Positions 1 to 8,282 are shown, counted from the first letter of the stretch. The stretch is DNA of 64,000 nucleotides from SAR202 cluster bacterium bin22 (GCA_002238505.1 MPMM01000002.1:62001-126000); one strand, 5' to 3'. Numbers and translations: made by a program. Notes: generated by a model from the sequence alone, not told the origin.

Positions 1-18
1 TGGCGTGGGAGTGACCGG

Positions 19-92
19 GCGATGGCACCTGGAGAATTCAGGTCAACCGAGGTTCCGTACTGGTTCGAGGTTCCCGCTGTTGCGGGAACGAC
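19..92 (+). repeat. dispersed 75-bp repeat, copy 1
   Basis: This copy shares the core GGAGAATT...GTCAACCG...TTCGAGGTT with copies at 6347-6421, 6584-6658 and 27498-27572. It ends in a perfect hairpin at 70-89 (GTTCCCGC, loop TGTT, GCGGGAAC). Other copies have a different stem sequence but stay paired. It lies in the leader upstream of the SMP-30 gene. The function is unknown; a REP- or MITE-like element is likely. Confidence 0.7.
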
Positions 93-199
93 GGGGTTGT
101 CGCAAAGGCGGCAATGCGTTTGGCCTGACTGGAGTGGGTAGGACTGCAGGTGGTTCCTGGCAACTTTCGGGCAAGGGCTTTTGAAGACAGGAGATATCG

Positions 200-1096
200 A
201 TGGTAACCGAGGCGTACAGTTCCGAGTTTCGCAGGCTGGTGCCGGAGGATGCAGCCTTTTCCAAGGTGGCTACGGGCCTGACATTTACCGAGGGACCGGT
301 GTGGAACTACCGGGAAGGATACCTGGCCTGGGTGGACATAATCGGAGATACCATCTGGAAGTGGATCCCCGGAGAGGGTAAGAGCATTGTCATGCGGCCC
401 TCGGCCCACGCCAACGGGATGACCTTTGACGACGAGGGCAGGCTGGTCATCGCCGGGTGGAGCGGGCGAACCGTCTGGCGGATTGAACGGGACGGGACGC
501 CTACCACGCTGGCCTCTCATTACAACGGGGTCAAGCTGAACACACCCAATGACATTGTGATTAAGTCGGATGGGCAGGTCTATTTTACCGATCCCTCCAA
601 TGGCTGCCACCTGGTGGGACACCAGGGAGAGGACTTGCAGAAGTACCTGGACTACGAGGGGGTTTACCGGTTGAACCCCGAGTCGAGGGAATTGACGCTG
701 CTGAATGACGATATGGTGTTTCCCAACGGGTTATGCTTCTCGCCGGATGAGTCGCGGCTGTACGTGAACGACACGACGCAGCATTACATCCGGGTATTTG
801 ACGTGCTGGAAGACGGGACCGTGGGGAATCCCCGGCACTTTGCGGACTTGCATGGGGCGGACGTGGGGCACCCGGATGGTATCAAGGTCGATACTGAGGG
901 GAATGTGTACTGCACCGGCCCCGGCGGGGTTTGGGTGATGGACCCGGAGGGGAACCACCTGGGGCTGATCCGGACGCCTGAGCCGTGCCATAACTTCACC
1001 ATTGGCGGGGGGGACCTGAGCACGATTTTCTTCGCGTGCCGCACCACCATTTACCGGATGGGGATAAAGGCGCAGGGGATTGCGGTTTGCGGGTAG
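200..1096 (+). CDS. SMP-30/gluconolactonase/LRE family protein
   Basis: This is a 298-residue six-bladed beta-propeller of the SMP-30/gluconolactonase family, which hydrolyses sugar lactones or related esters using one divalent metal. Family signatures are FTEGPVW (about residues 29-35, with the metal-binding Glu at 31), NTPNDIV near 115, YFTDPSNG, PNGLCFSPDESRLYVND and HPDGIKVD. No signal peptide is seen, so it is probably cytoplasmic. An AGGAG ribosome site lies 8-12 bases before the ATG. Substrate cannot be told from sequence. The next gene is convergent, so this is a single-gene unit. Confidence 0.88.
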   Translation: MVTEAYSSEFRRLVPEDAAFSKVATGLTFTEGPVWNYREGYLAWVDIIGDTIWKWIPGEGKSIVMRPSAHANGMTFDDEGRLVIAGWSGRTVWRIERDGTPTTLASHYNGVKLNTPNDIVIKSDGQVYFTDPSNGCHLVGHQGEDLQKYLDYEGVYRLNPESRELTLLNDDMVFPNGLCFSPDESRLYVNDTTQHYIRVFDVLEDGTVGNPRHFADLHGADVGHPDGIKVDTEGNVYCTGPGGVWVMDPEGNHLGLIRTPEPCHNFTIGGGDLSTIFFACRTTIYRMGIKAQGIAVCG

Positions 1097-1120
1097 GGGG
1101 CGGGGGTCTTGAACCGTCCT

Positions 1121-1465
1121 CTAGAGGCGGACACGACCCCGGCCTGGTTCAAGAGTTACCAGAGCCCCATTAAGTAGTTCCTGCTGGTATCTTTCCAACG
1201 CGGTTACACAGGCTTGAGCCTGCATCCTGGCGGACCAGTTCACCAGGCGCACTATGCCTGAGTGAGGCCGTCCACGAGATACGGCCAGTTCGCCAAAGTC
1301 CTTATCAAGGGTTACCAGAATCTGGCCATGCGCAAGGGCGTGAGCAAGAATATTGTCGTCGCCAGGGTCTTCAACCCAATTCCCGACCCAGTCCACATCG
1401 TGCCCCGCAGCTTCCAGATCGGAAATAACACCGCCCCAGACGCAGGTGTCGAGCAGGAGCCTCAA
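1121..1465 (-). CDS. DUF5615 PIN-like toxin
   Basis: This 114-residue protein of the DUF5615/Mut7-C-like PIN family begins MRLLLDTCV and carries LVTLDKDFGEL, the two acidic clusters expected of a PIN-type ribonuclease site. It overlaps the upstream DUF433 gene by 4 bases, the usual antitoxin-toxin order. A diverged homologue of the same pair is at 43888-44492. RNase toxin activity is inferred from the family; no target can be named. Confidence 0.82.
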   Translation of the reverse strand: MRLLLDTCVWGGVISDLEAAGHDVDWVGNWVEDPGDDNILAHALAHGQILVTLDKDFGELAVSRGRPHSGIVRLVNWSARMQAQACVTALERYQQELLNGALVTLEPGRGRVRL

Positions 1466-1722
1466 CTGGCTGAACCCAGGTTCAGGGCTTCAATCCGTTC
1501 GCTGCCAATCACTTTTCGGGCGTAGAGCAGGCAGGCCTGGACATCTTCCACTTCCAGCCAGGGATAGCCGCTGACAATCGTTTCCGGCGAGTCTCCCGCT
1601 GCCAACATGCTCAGGACGTGCTCTACAGCCAGCCGGCGGCCCCGGACAATTGGTTTTCCGCCGAATATTTCTGAGTTAAAGGTGATTCTTTCCAGCAATT
1701 GCTTCTCGTCCATGAAGACCAT
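1462..1722 (-). CDS. DUF433 antitoxin
   Basis: This is a DUF433 protein of about 86 residues. The segment ERITFNSEIFGGKPIVRGRRLAVEHVLSML is the family's HTH-like core, followed by ETIVSGYPWLEVEDVQACLLYA. The start at 1722 (MVFMDEK) or 1713 (MDEK) is preferred over the upstream Met at 1764 because the extra residues fall outside the domain. Its stop overlaps the DUF5615 start by 4 bases. It is probably the antitoxin and autoregulator of that toxin. Confidence 0.82.
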   Translation of the reverse strand: MVFMDEKQLLERITFNSEIFGGKPIVRGRRLAVEHVLSMLAAGDSPETIVSGYPWLEVEDVQACLLYARKVIGSERIEALNLGSAS

Positions 1723-1768
1723 TATACGCCGGCTAAAGCCAGGCTGACATTTGAGGCACTGCACACTC

Positions 1769-1922
1769 CAGGGTCTTTCGATTTTCCCTCTCCCCTGGCG
1801 GGAGAGGGTTAGGGTGAGGGGGCGTTCTTCGGCCAGATGACTCGTTGCCTCGCACTTTCACCCCCATCCTAACCTTCCCCCATCAAGGGGGAAGGGACAT
1901 CTTGGAAAATCGAAAGACCCTG
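1769..1922. mobile_element. 154-bp MITE-like element with 19-bp perfect terminal inverted repeats
   Basis: The ends 1769-1787 and 1904-1922 are perfect 19-bp inverted repeats (CAGGGTCTTTCGATTTTCC). The heptamer TGCACAC lies just outside both ends (1760-1766 and 1924-1930), a possible target duplication offset by 1-2 bases. Inside are nested inverted segments: CCCTCTCCC/GGGAGAGGG at the left, GTTAGGGTGAGGG against CACCCCCATCCTAAC, and CCTTCCCCCATCAAGGGGGAAGG at the right. No ORF is present. It is non-autonomous, and the transposase family is not identifiable here. Confidence 0.7.
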
Positions 1923-2036
1923 CTGCACACCCTGGGACTTCCAGGGTTGACCGGTTCTAAAGGTGTATGCATACTTGGGCCAAATTGAGGTACAACTTTC
2001 AGTGGTACTTCGAAAGGCCTGTAAAGGAGGGGGACC

Positions 2037-3248
2037 ATGGTTAAAGAGGTCTATTTCTTCACCGAAATGGGTTACACCGCCTACTCCCAGGAAACGGCCG
2101 CCAGCTACGGGTACACCAACCTGATGTTTCCCAACGAGAACTTTGTACCGGAAAAGGCGTCGGAACTGTACAGCATGTACTTTGAGGAACTGCAGTACTG
2201 CACCGAGAACGGCTTTGACGGGGTGATGATCAACGAGCACCACAATAATCCGTTATGCATGATGCCGTCGGTAAATGTGATCGGAGCAGTGCTGTCGAAG
2301 CTTACCAAGAAGGGAAAGATAGTCTTTCTGGGCAACGTACTGCCCATCCACGAGAATCCCCTGAGGGTGGCCGAAGAGATAGCGATGATTGACTGCATCT
2401 CCGGAGGGCGCGTGGTGTGCGGGTTTGTGCGGGGACTGGGGCAGGAAAGCTGGGCTACGAATACCAATCCAATCTACAATCGGGAGCGGTTTGAAGAGGC
2501 CCACAACCTGATTGTGAAGACGTGGACCACGCCGGGGCCCTTCCGCTGGGAAGGGAAGCATTTCCACTTCAGGGCAGTAAATCCCTGGGCAATGCCGTTG
2601 CAGAAACCGCACCCGCCAATCTGGATACCAGGCGTGGCGAGCCCTGAGTCGGTGATATTCGCGGCGCGGCACAAGTATCCCTACATTGCGCTGGCGCCGC
2701 CCTTGGACCTGATGGAGGAGATTTACGACCTGTACGACCGGACGGCGGCAGAGGAGGGATATACCACCACTTCGGACAACCGGGGTTATGCCATCCGGGT
2801 GAACGTGGCGGACAGCGACGAACGGGCCTACGAAGAGGGGAAGAAGTTCTTCTGGCAGCTGGGGACGTCGTTTGGCGTGGCGCCCCGGGAATGGCAGGCG
2901 CCGCCGGGGTCCCTGAGCCGGGCGGCGAACCAGGGGCAGCGGCAGCAGCGGCGGGCAACTACGCGGTACGTGAATGCCGAGAGCAATGAAGACAAGCGGC
3001 CGGTGGCGCCGGGCGGGCCGCCCCTGAGCTACGAGGAGGCCCACGCCACCTACCAGATAGTGACGGGCAATCCGGATACGGTGCTGAAGAAGCTGAAGCA
3101 CGTTGTTGACATTGTGGACCCCAGCTACCTGGTGCTGTGGGGGAGGGAGGGTCCGATGTCGCACGAGACGGCGACGCGGTGCATTGATTTGCTGGGGCAG
3201 GAAGTGATTCCGGCGATTAAGGAGTACCAGTCGAAGAGGGGGAAGTAG
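2037..3248 (+). CDS. LLM class flavin-dependent oxidoreductase
   Basis: This 403-residue protein belongs to the bacterial-luciferase-like TIM-barrel family, which uses reduced FMN or F420. Family features are GFDGVMINEHHNNP near residues 60-75, LGNVLPIHENPLRVAEEIAMIDCISGGRVVCGFVRG, and the PLQKPHPPIWIPG stretch. A polar, low-complexity insert (about 283-330, rich in Q, R, N, P) interrupts the C-terminal half. AAAGGAGGGGG just before the ATG is a strong ribosome site. It is one of four family members in the window. Substrate and cofactor choice are unknown. Confidence 0.88.
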   Translation: MVKEVYFFTEMGYTAYSQETAASYGYTNLMFPNENFVPEKASELYSMYFEELQYCTENGFDGVMINEHHNNPLCMMPSVNVIGAVLSKLTKKGKIVFLGNVLPIHENPLRVAEEIAMIDCISGGRVVCGFVRGLGQESWATNTNPIYNRERFEEAHNLIVKTWTTPGPFRWEGKHFHFRAVNPWAMPLQKPHPPIWIPGVASPESVIFAARHKYPYIALAPPLDLMEEIYDLYDRTAAEEGYTTTSDNRGYAIRVNVADSDERAYEEGKKFFWQLGTSFGVAPREWQAPPGSLSRAANQGQRQQRRATTRYVNAESNEDKRPVAPGGPPLSYEEAHATYQIVTGNPDTVLKKLKHVVDIVDPSYLVLWGREGPMSHETATRCIDLLGQEVIPAIKEYQSKRGK

Positions 3249-3303
3249 GGGGTGGCGGTCAATTTTATCAACCGTGGGTTTCTCTAACGGTTGCAGATTG
3301 TGG

Positions 3304-3699
3304 CTACGCTTCTGGCGATTTAATGAGTTGAAGATTCGGGATGCTATCGAAGTCTGAGTCGTGGGTTGCCAGGGGACAAGCCAAGAACAAAGCTGTAGCA
3401 GCGACCCATGCATCAGCAGTTCTTAACTGCTTGCCCGAAGACTGCCTTTCGGCCCTCAGGCGAGCGCATATGTCTGCCACTTGAGGGTTGGGGAAAGCGA
3501 CCTCGAATTGTTGAAGGTAGCCGGCAAGTTCCTGTCTCCGTCGCTCGCCCCACTGGTTCGAATAAGCTCCAAACCACACTTCTTCCAGGGTTTGAAAAGA
3601 GATTATTGGCCGTTCGCCGGAGATTCGCTGTTTACAAAATTCACCCCGGTGATCTCCTCTGAAAATGTAAGAAATTACGTTTGTATCCAAGACAATCAT
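3304..3699 (-). CDS. PIN-domain ribonuclease toxin (VapC-like)
   Basis: This 131-residue type II toxin of the VapC/PIN family has the full acidic set: Asp5 in MIVLDTN, Glu40 in LEEVWFGA, Asp96 in RTADAWVAATAL, and Asp114/116 near the end. These would bind Mg for RNA cleavage. Its start overlaps the stop of the upstream 291-codon gene by 4 bases, so the two are translationally coupled. No small VapB-like antitoxin is present, so the large neighbour probably fills that place. Confidence 0.87.
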   Translation of the reverse strand: MIVLDTNVISYIFRGDHRGEFCKQRISGERPIISFQTLEEVWFGAYSNQWGERRRQELAGYLQQFEVAFPNPQVADICARLRAERQSSGKQLRTADAWVAATALFLACPLATHDSDFDSIPNLQLIKSPEA

Positions 3700-4571
3700 T
3701 CTGGGGCGTACCCGGTTTCCGCTTCTCGGGCTTCCTTAATGAGTTGGTAGTATTCGTCAACATCAAAGGGTTCGCTGGCAGTGATTACACGGTCAGGGTC
3801 AAAAGTCTTGTGGCTGGAGTTCTCCACAAGTGATTGCAGGTCCATTGATTCGTTCCAAGGATGGGGCCCCCTAATTTCCTCGACGTTGACACTAGTCCAC
3901 TGATCGCTCTTATTGAGACGCCCTGCACCTATAATTTCCACGAATTGAGTAGCATATCGGAGCATATCTCCGTGTAGATCGGGACCGAATCGAAGGGGCA
4001 CATGCTTTTCTCCAAACCTGTGTAGTTGCGCAGTGCCCCTGTCCCAATTTACTTCTTTGAGCCATCCAAACAAGGGTCCAGCCGAAAGTTGATCATTCGA
4101 CCGGCCAGGCTGTTTTTCTCCATCCGATCTTGGCATCAATACGGACCGGCCAGTCCCGGGCTCTATTACCCTTATGGCCGTAATTTCATCTGAAACGTCG
4201 TCATGTATTTTTCTAAGGGCTCTTGTCACTGACGGAGGCAAATGATCTGTTTCACCGAGGTTGGCAGGTTGCCAATCGACTATTCGGTCAATCGCCATCT
4301 GACCGTAATCTTCCAAAGGTGTCTGGGTATTGCCCGGTGGGGACAGACACAGTTCAGCGCCTAAAGAACCAGGAAACGTTCTCCTTAGCCGGAGAATGCT
4401 CCCGTTGCGCACCCACTCCGGGGTTCGTCCCTGGACGCCAGCGAGGTGAATGACCATATGCCGTAGAGCGGTTTGGAGGTGTTGTACGGTCTTTTGAAAG
4501 TCGTCCAGGGAAACTCCGTCATCCGCAATTCGTGAGCCATCAAAGGTAATATGCAGCAAATTGTCCACCAT
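3696..4571 (-). CDS. uncharacterised protein coupled to PIN toxin
   Basis: This 291-residue soluble protein has no domain I can name with certainty. The N terminus (ITFDGSRIADDGVSLDDFQKTVQHLQTALRHMV) looks like a recurring N-terminal module of large proteins found beside toxin genes. The last 25 residues (FDVDEYYQLIKEAREAE) have the charged helical look of an antitoxin tail. A GAGG site precedes the ATG, and the 3' end overlaps the PIN gene by 4 bases. The antitoxin role is inferred from position. The gene is visibly more AT-rich than nearby metabolic genes. Confidence 0.7.
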   Translation of the reverse strand: MVDNLLHITFDGSRIADDGVSLDDFQKTVQHLQTALRHMVIHLAGVQGRTPEWVRNGSILRLRRTFPGSLGAELCLSPPGNTQTPLEDYGQMAIDRIVDWQPANLGETDHLPPSVTRALRKIHDDVSDEITAIRVIEPGTGRSVLMPRSDGEKQPGRSNDQLSAGPLFGWLKEVNWDRGTAQLHRFGEKHVPLRFGPDLHGDMLRYATQFVEIIGAGRLNKSDQWTSVNVEEIRGPHPWNESMDLQSLVENSSHKTFDPDRVITASEPFDVDEYYQLIKEAREAETGYAPE

Positions 4572-4940
4572 GAACCTCTCATTGGCACCCTATCGCCAGC
4601 ATGGTGCATCAATTTATGTCGAATAGAGGTTGGTCTCCGTGTTGTGCCTATCCGAATTGTTATGAGGGACAAGCACCCAGGCGTTTTGGAAATTTTAGCA
4701 CAGCAGATCTGCAATCGCTTTGGTCAACTGCCGCACTTTAGCTTGTCAACCAAACTGCCAAGTTGACAGCTCGCCCCATTACGACCACAGCTGTCCAGAA
4801 TACCAGCTACAAATCAGGGTCATTCCTAATTCAAAATACATTGCATGTGCCCTCACTAAGCCAAGGCCCTATTGACGCACTTCCCCGGGATATTCATACT
4901 TGGCGCATCGTGACAATTCTTATCTGGAGGTTGACGTCCT
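4572..4940. other. intergenic region without recognised gene
   Basis: This 369-base spacer separates the divergent PIN-module and NHL-propeller genes. It should hold both promoters, but I see no convincing -35/-10 pair. Short open frames here lack ribosome sites and protein-like composition. Confidence 0.5.
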
Positions 4941-5837
4941 ATGACTACCGTAGGAAGCGGAGAATATACTTACGAGCTTATTGAGAGCTGGGCCAAGCTG
5001 CCTGAGGGCGAAGAGTTCGGTATGGTCAGCGCCTGCGCGACTGACTCAGCAGGGAATCTGTACGCTTTTCAGAGGAAGGAGCCGCCCATCGTCATCTTCA
5101 ATCCCGATGGTGAATACATTGGCTCGTGGGGACTGAACGCCATCAGCAACCCCCATGGCATATTCATCAAGGACGACATTGTTTACATCACCGACCGCGA
5201 GGACTCGGTGTGCCTGCGGTACACCCTGGACGGCAAGCCCCTGCAGGTTATTGGAGACCGGGGTGTCCATTCGGACACGGGCTGCGAAGTTCCCGGTACT
5301 CTGTGCCCCCGCTCGGCCGGTCCCTTCAACTATCCGGCGGAACTGGTTCCCGGCGCTGGTGGAGACATGTACGTGGCGGACGGGTACCGCAACGCTCGGG
5401 TGCACCGGTTTGACGCCGACGGTCAGTTGAAGTCTTCCTGGGGCGAGCCGGGGAAGGACGCCCCCAACGAGTTCCACCTGGTCCACAGCATGATGGTAGG
5501 CGCCGACGGGCTGCTGTATGTCTGCGACCGGGAGAATAACCGCATCCAGATTTTCAATGCCGACGGCGAGTACCAGGGGATGTGGACGGACGTGCTGCGG
5601 CCGATGGACATTTCCCAGGACGACAACGGCGTCTTCTGCATCAGCGAGGGCGGCCGGGACGCGCGGCAGGGCTGGACTGAGGAGACCGACTCCCGCATCA
5701 GCCTGATGAACAACAACGGCGACTTGCTGGCCCGCTGGATTATCCGGGGTGGTCATGGGTCGTGGATTGCGCCCAACGGCGACATTTACGTGGGCGTGCC
5801 CGACGGCGTGGGCGTGGACAAGTACGCGAAGCAGTAG
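4941..5837 (+). CDS. NHL-repeat six-bladed beta-propeller protein
   Basis: This 298-residue protein is made of NHL-type propeller blades. Repeated units include GNLYAFQRKEPPIVIFNPDGEYIGSWG, DDIVYITDREDSVCLRYTLDGKP, GDMYVADGYRNARVHRFDADGQLKSSWG and LLYVCDRENNRIQIFNADGEYQGMW. The ring resembles the lyase half of peptidyl-alpha-hydroxyglycine enzymes, but no catalytic assignment is possible. No signal peptide is visible. A GGAGG site lies 11 bases before the ATG, and a strong terminator follows at 5862. It appears to be transcribed alone. Confidence 0.82.
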   Translation: MTTVGSGEYTYELIESWAKLPEGEEFGMVSACATDSAGNLYAFQRKEPPIVIFNPDGEYIGSWGLNAISNPHGIFIKDDIVYITDREDSVCLRYTLDGKPLQVIGDRGVHSDTGCEVPGTLCPRSAGPFNYPAELVPGAGGDMYVADGYRNARVHRFDADGQLKSSWGEPGKDAPNEFHLVHSMMVGADGLLYVCDRENNRIQIFNADGEYQGMWTDVLRPMDISQDDNGVFCISEGGRDARQGWTEETDSRISLMNNNGDLLARWIIRGGHGSWIAPNGDIYVGVPDGVGVDKYAKQ

Positions 5838-5861
5838 GGTTAATCGAAGGCCAGAGTTTTG

Positions 5862-5892
5862 GGGAGCGGACATCACGTCCGCTCCCTTTTTG
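5862..5892 (+). terminator. rho-independent terminator of NHL gene
   Basis: A perfect 10-bp stem GGGAGCGGAC / GTCCGCTCCC with loop ATCAC is followed directly by TTTTTG. It begins 25 bases after the NHL gene's stop. Confidence 0.9.
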
Positions 5893-5955
5893 TTTTGTGG
5901 GGCTGGAATGACTGGAACAGGTTGGGTCCAATTTTGGTGGTGGTGGCATCAGAAA

Positions 5956-5977
5956 GGGCAGACACAAAGGTCTGCCC
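5956..5977. repeat. REP-like hairpin (GGGCAGAC family)
   Basis: GGGCAGAC, loop ACAAAG, GTCTGCCC forms a perfect 8-bp stem. A related hairpin is at 40272-40303 and a decayed one near 6730-6752. There is no U-tract, so it is a dispersed palindromic repeat rather than a terminator. Confidence 0.6.
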
Positions 5978-6124
5978 CTATCACGTCTCTTGCCAAATAC
6001 CCAGTGGGATTATGCGCTCCTGGTATGGGTTTGATTGAACGGGGGGATGGTTTCTGGATTCCGACTTTCGCCAAGAAGGCTGGTTGCCTGATATGGCGAA
6101 CGGCCAATCCATTGGGTTAGGGGA

Positions 6125-6156
6125 AACGAAAAGGCCCGTGAAATTGTTTCACGGGC
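6125..6156 (-). terminator. terminator downstream of tRNA-Asp
   Basis: A perfect 10-bp stem (6134-6143 with 6147-6156, GCCCGTGAAA/TTTCACGGGC) has a 3-base loop. On the minus strand it is followed by CTTTTCG and starts 27 bases after the tRNA 3' end. A T-run on the other side (6161-6168) means it could also act on the plus strand. Confidence 0.8.
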
Positions 6157-6182
6157 TGTGTCTTTTTTGGAACAGGACTTGG

Positions 6183-6259
6183 TGGCGACCCGGAGCGGAC
6201 TCGAACCGCCGATCTCCGCCTTGACAGGGCGGTATGTTAACCAACTACACCACCGGGCC
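6183..6259 (-). tRNA. tRNA-Asp (GTC)
   Basis: A full cloverleaf is readable on the minus strand. The 7-bp acceptor stem (6253-6259 with 6187-6193) has one G-U pair. The anticodon arm is CCGCC-CTGTCAA-GGCGG with anticodon GTC at 6223-6225, and the T-arm contains TTCGAGT. The discriminator G and an encoded CCA are at 6183-6186. tRNA-Lys at 11353 lacks an encoded CCA. The gene is a single transcription unit with its own terminator. Confidence 0.96.
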
Positions 6260-6346
6260 ACTTACAACGTGGGCCGCCATTCAGCGGCGTATCTAAAGTT
6301 TATGGCCGGCAAGGTGTTAGTGTCAAGGTGTGGAGGCGGGGGCAGG

Positions 6347-6421
6347 GCAATCGCATTTGGAGAATTGCACGTCAACCGTGAATTCCCTCAGGGTCGAGGT
6401 TTCCGCCTGCGCAGAAAGGAC
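6347..6421 (+). repeat. dispersed 75-bp repeat, copy 2
   Basis: The copy reads GCAATCGCATTTGGAGAATTGC onward and ends in a decayed hairpin at 6399-6418 (GTTTCCGC, CTGC, GCAGAAAG; two pairs lost). It lies between tRNA-Asp and radA. Copy 3 follows about 165 bases later in the same direction. Confidence 0.72.
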
Positions 6422-6522
6422 GGGAGAAAGATGACCGAGTCAGAACTCGTGCGATTGCTCTGTATCTTGGGGATGGCTGCCGCATCCCAAACTTCTTTGC
6501 GATCCCACAGGATATTCAAAGG

Positions 6523-6562
6523 GAAGGATTCAGGCCCTTCGGCTGCGCTCAGGGCGACATAA
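6523..6562 (+). repeat. half element similar to 26156-26197
   Basis: GGAAGGATT-CAG-CCCTT-GGCTGCGCTCAGGG-GACAT matches 26156-26197 closely. At the other site this is the right arm of an inverted-repeat element; here no left arm is found, so this copy looks truncated. Confidence 0.55.
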
Positions 6563-6583
6563 CTTTTGGCTTGGGGCAGGGAG

Positions 6584-6658
6584 GCTCTTGCATTCGGAGA
6601 ATTTAACGGCAACCGTGATTTCCTTCAGGGTTGAGGTTTCCGCCTGCGCGGAAACGAC
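6584..6658 (+). repeat. dispersed 75-bp repeat, copy 3
   Basis: The core GGAGAATTTAACGGCAACCGTG...GAGGTTTCCGCC ends in a perfect hairpin at 6636-6655 (GTTTCCGC, CTGC, GCGGAAAC). Compared with copy 1 (GTTCCCGC/GCGGGAAC), the third stem position changed T-A to C-G on both sides, a compensatory pair. Confidence 0.72.
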
Positions 6659-6767
6659 GTGCTTGCCCCAATATAGAAATTCGATTGCCATGGAAAGGGC
6701 GGGGCTCCCGTTCGGGCGGTATCGCCACCGGACGACGGCAGAAACAGAGGTCGGCCGCTACGAGCTT

Positions 6768-8216
6768 TCAGGGCAAGTCTTCCCAGTCGGGATCCGGTTC
6801 CAGGTTGTCGTATTCGGGGTCGGGTTTTTTCTGGCTGCCAAGGGCGGCGCGGACTGCCTGGCGGACGGTGCGGGCGAAGACGGGTTCGATGTGGGACAGG
6901 TCGCCCAGCCGTTCCCTGGCGGTTTCGGGGAGGATGCAGCGGTGCAAGCCCAGCCGGGATGCCTCGGTGACCCGCCTTTCCACCTGGGGGACCGTGCGCA
7001 GTTCGCCGCTGAGGCCCACTTCCCCGATGGCGACCAGATGCGGGTCCAGGGGGCGGTTGTAGAGGCTGGAGGCTAGGGCCAGGATGATGGCCAGGTCGGC
7101 GGCGGGTTCGGTAACGCGAAAGCCGCCAGCCACGTTGACAATGATGTCCTGGCCGGCCAGTTCCAGGCCGGAACGGCGGGAAGCCACCGCGGCCAGCATG
7201 AGGAGGCGGTTGTAGTCAACGCCGTTGGCCACGCGGCGGGGCACGGGGGCGAAGGCGGGCGAGGTGAGGGCCTGGATTTCGAGGATCAAGGGGCGACTGC
7301 CTTCCAGGGTGGGAGCGAGGGCCGCGCCCACGCCGCGCTCGTACCGCTGGGCCAGCAGGGCTCGGGACGGGTCGGGCACCTCTACGAGGCCCTGGCTGGT
7401 CATCTCAAATACGCCGATTTCGGTGGTGGAGCCGAAGCGGTTCTTGCCAGAGCGCAAGACCCGGTAGGAACTGACCTCCTGGCCTTCCAGGTACATGACC
7501 AGGTCCACCATGTGTTCCAGCACCCGGGGGCCGGCCAGAGAGCCGTCCTTGGTCATGTGGCCGGCGAGGAAGACGGGAACGTTGCGATGCTTGGCCCAGC
7601 GCATCAGCTTGAGGCCGCATTCCCGCACCTGGGCCACGCTGCCTGGGCCGGAGGGGGCGTCCTGGGTGTAGAGGGTCTGGATGGAGTCAACGATGGCGAA
7701 GGCGGGTGTGCTTTCTTCCAACCGGGTCAGCGCCTGGTCCACATCGGTTTCTGTTTCCAGGAATACACGGTCGCCGGTAAAGCCAAGCCGCTCAGAGCGG
7801 AGCTTAATCTGGTGGGGCGATTCCTCGCCGCTGAGGTAGGTTACCTGGCGACCGCCCTCGGAAAGGTACCTGGCAAGCTGGAGCAGGAGGGTTGACTTGC
7901 CGACGCCGGGTTCGCCGGCCAGCAGGGCTACGGACCCGGCAACAATGCCTCCGCCAAGGACCCGGTTCAGTTCCTCAGAGGGGAGTTGGATGCGCTGGTG
8001 GTCTTCGGGTTCCAGGGTGGACAGTTCCTGGGGTGGCTGGGAGGCGGAGGGGAGCCAGGTCTGGTTGCCGGGGGTTGCCGGCCTGACATCCAACTCCTGG
8101 AGAGGCAGAGGGGATCCGCAAGCGGGAGAAGGGCAGAAGCCCATCCAGCGGGAACTTTCGTGGCCGCACTCCTGGCAAACAAACTGGGTTCGCTGCTGAC
8201 CCCTGGACCGGTTCAT
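6768..8216 (-). CDS. radA: DNA repair protein RadA
   Basis: This 482-residue RadA is a RecA-fold ATPase that promotes branch migration in recombinational repair. It has a C4 zinc finger (Cys14, 17, 28, 33), Walker A GEPGVGKST at 101-109, the RadA-specific KNRFG motif at 258-262, and a Lon-protease-like C-terminal domain (about 290-460). The start at 8216 is chosen because MNRSRG directly precedes the zinc finger and has a GGGAGG site; the open frame runs 100 codons further with non-protein-like composition. It follows clpC by about 100 bases, a common Gram-positive/Chloroflexota arrangement. Confidence 0.95.
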   Translation of the reverse strand: MNRSRGQQRTQFVCQECGHESSRWMGFCPSPACGSPLPLQELDVRPATPGNQTWLPSASQPPQELSTLEPEDHQRIQLPSEELNRVLGGGIVAGSVALLAGEPGVGKSTLLLQLARYLSEGGRQVTYLSGEESPHQIKLRSERLGFTGDRVFLETETDVDQALTRLEESTPAFAIVDSIQTLYTQDAPSGPGSVAQVRECGLKLMRWAKHRNVPVFLAGHMTKDGSLAGPRVLEHMVDLVMYLEGQEVSSYRVLRSGKNRFGSTTEIGVFEMTSQGLVEVPDPSRALLAQRYERGVGAALAPTLEGSRPLILEIQALTSPAFAPVPRRVANGVDYNRLLMLAAVASRRSGLELAGQDIIVNVAGGFRVTEPAADLAIILALASSLYNRPLDPHLVAIGEVGLSGELRTVPQVERRVTEASRLGLHRCILPETARERLGDLSHIEPVFARTVRQAVRAALGSQKKPDPEYDNLEPDPDWEDLP

Positions 8217-8253
8217 AATTGTGCCTCCCTGCTCGCCGGCCCATGATATAACA

Positions 8254-8282
8254 ACAGCAGGCCCCTTTGAAGGGCCTGCTGT
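8254..8282 (-). terminator. hairpin between clpC and radA
   Basis: A perfect 11-bp stem (ACAGCAGGCCC with GGGCCTGCTGT) has a 7-base loop. On the minus strand it is followed by TGTTATAT, a weak U-tract. It lies 34 bases after clpC and 38 before radA, so it may terminate clpC partly and lower radA expression. Confidence 0.75.

Noticed and set aside
2253-3413. 386-codon minus-strand frame opposite the LLM gene
   Set aside because: Arg/Pro/His-rich shadow without ribosome site; the plus-strand LLM protein is clear.
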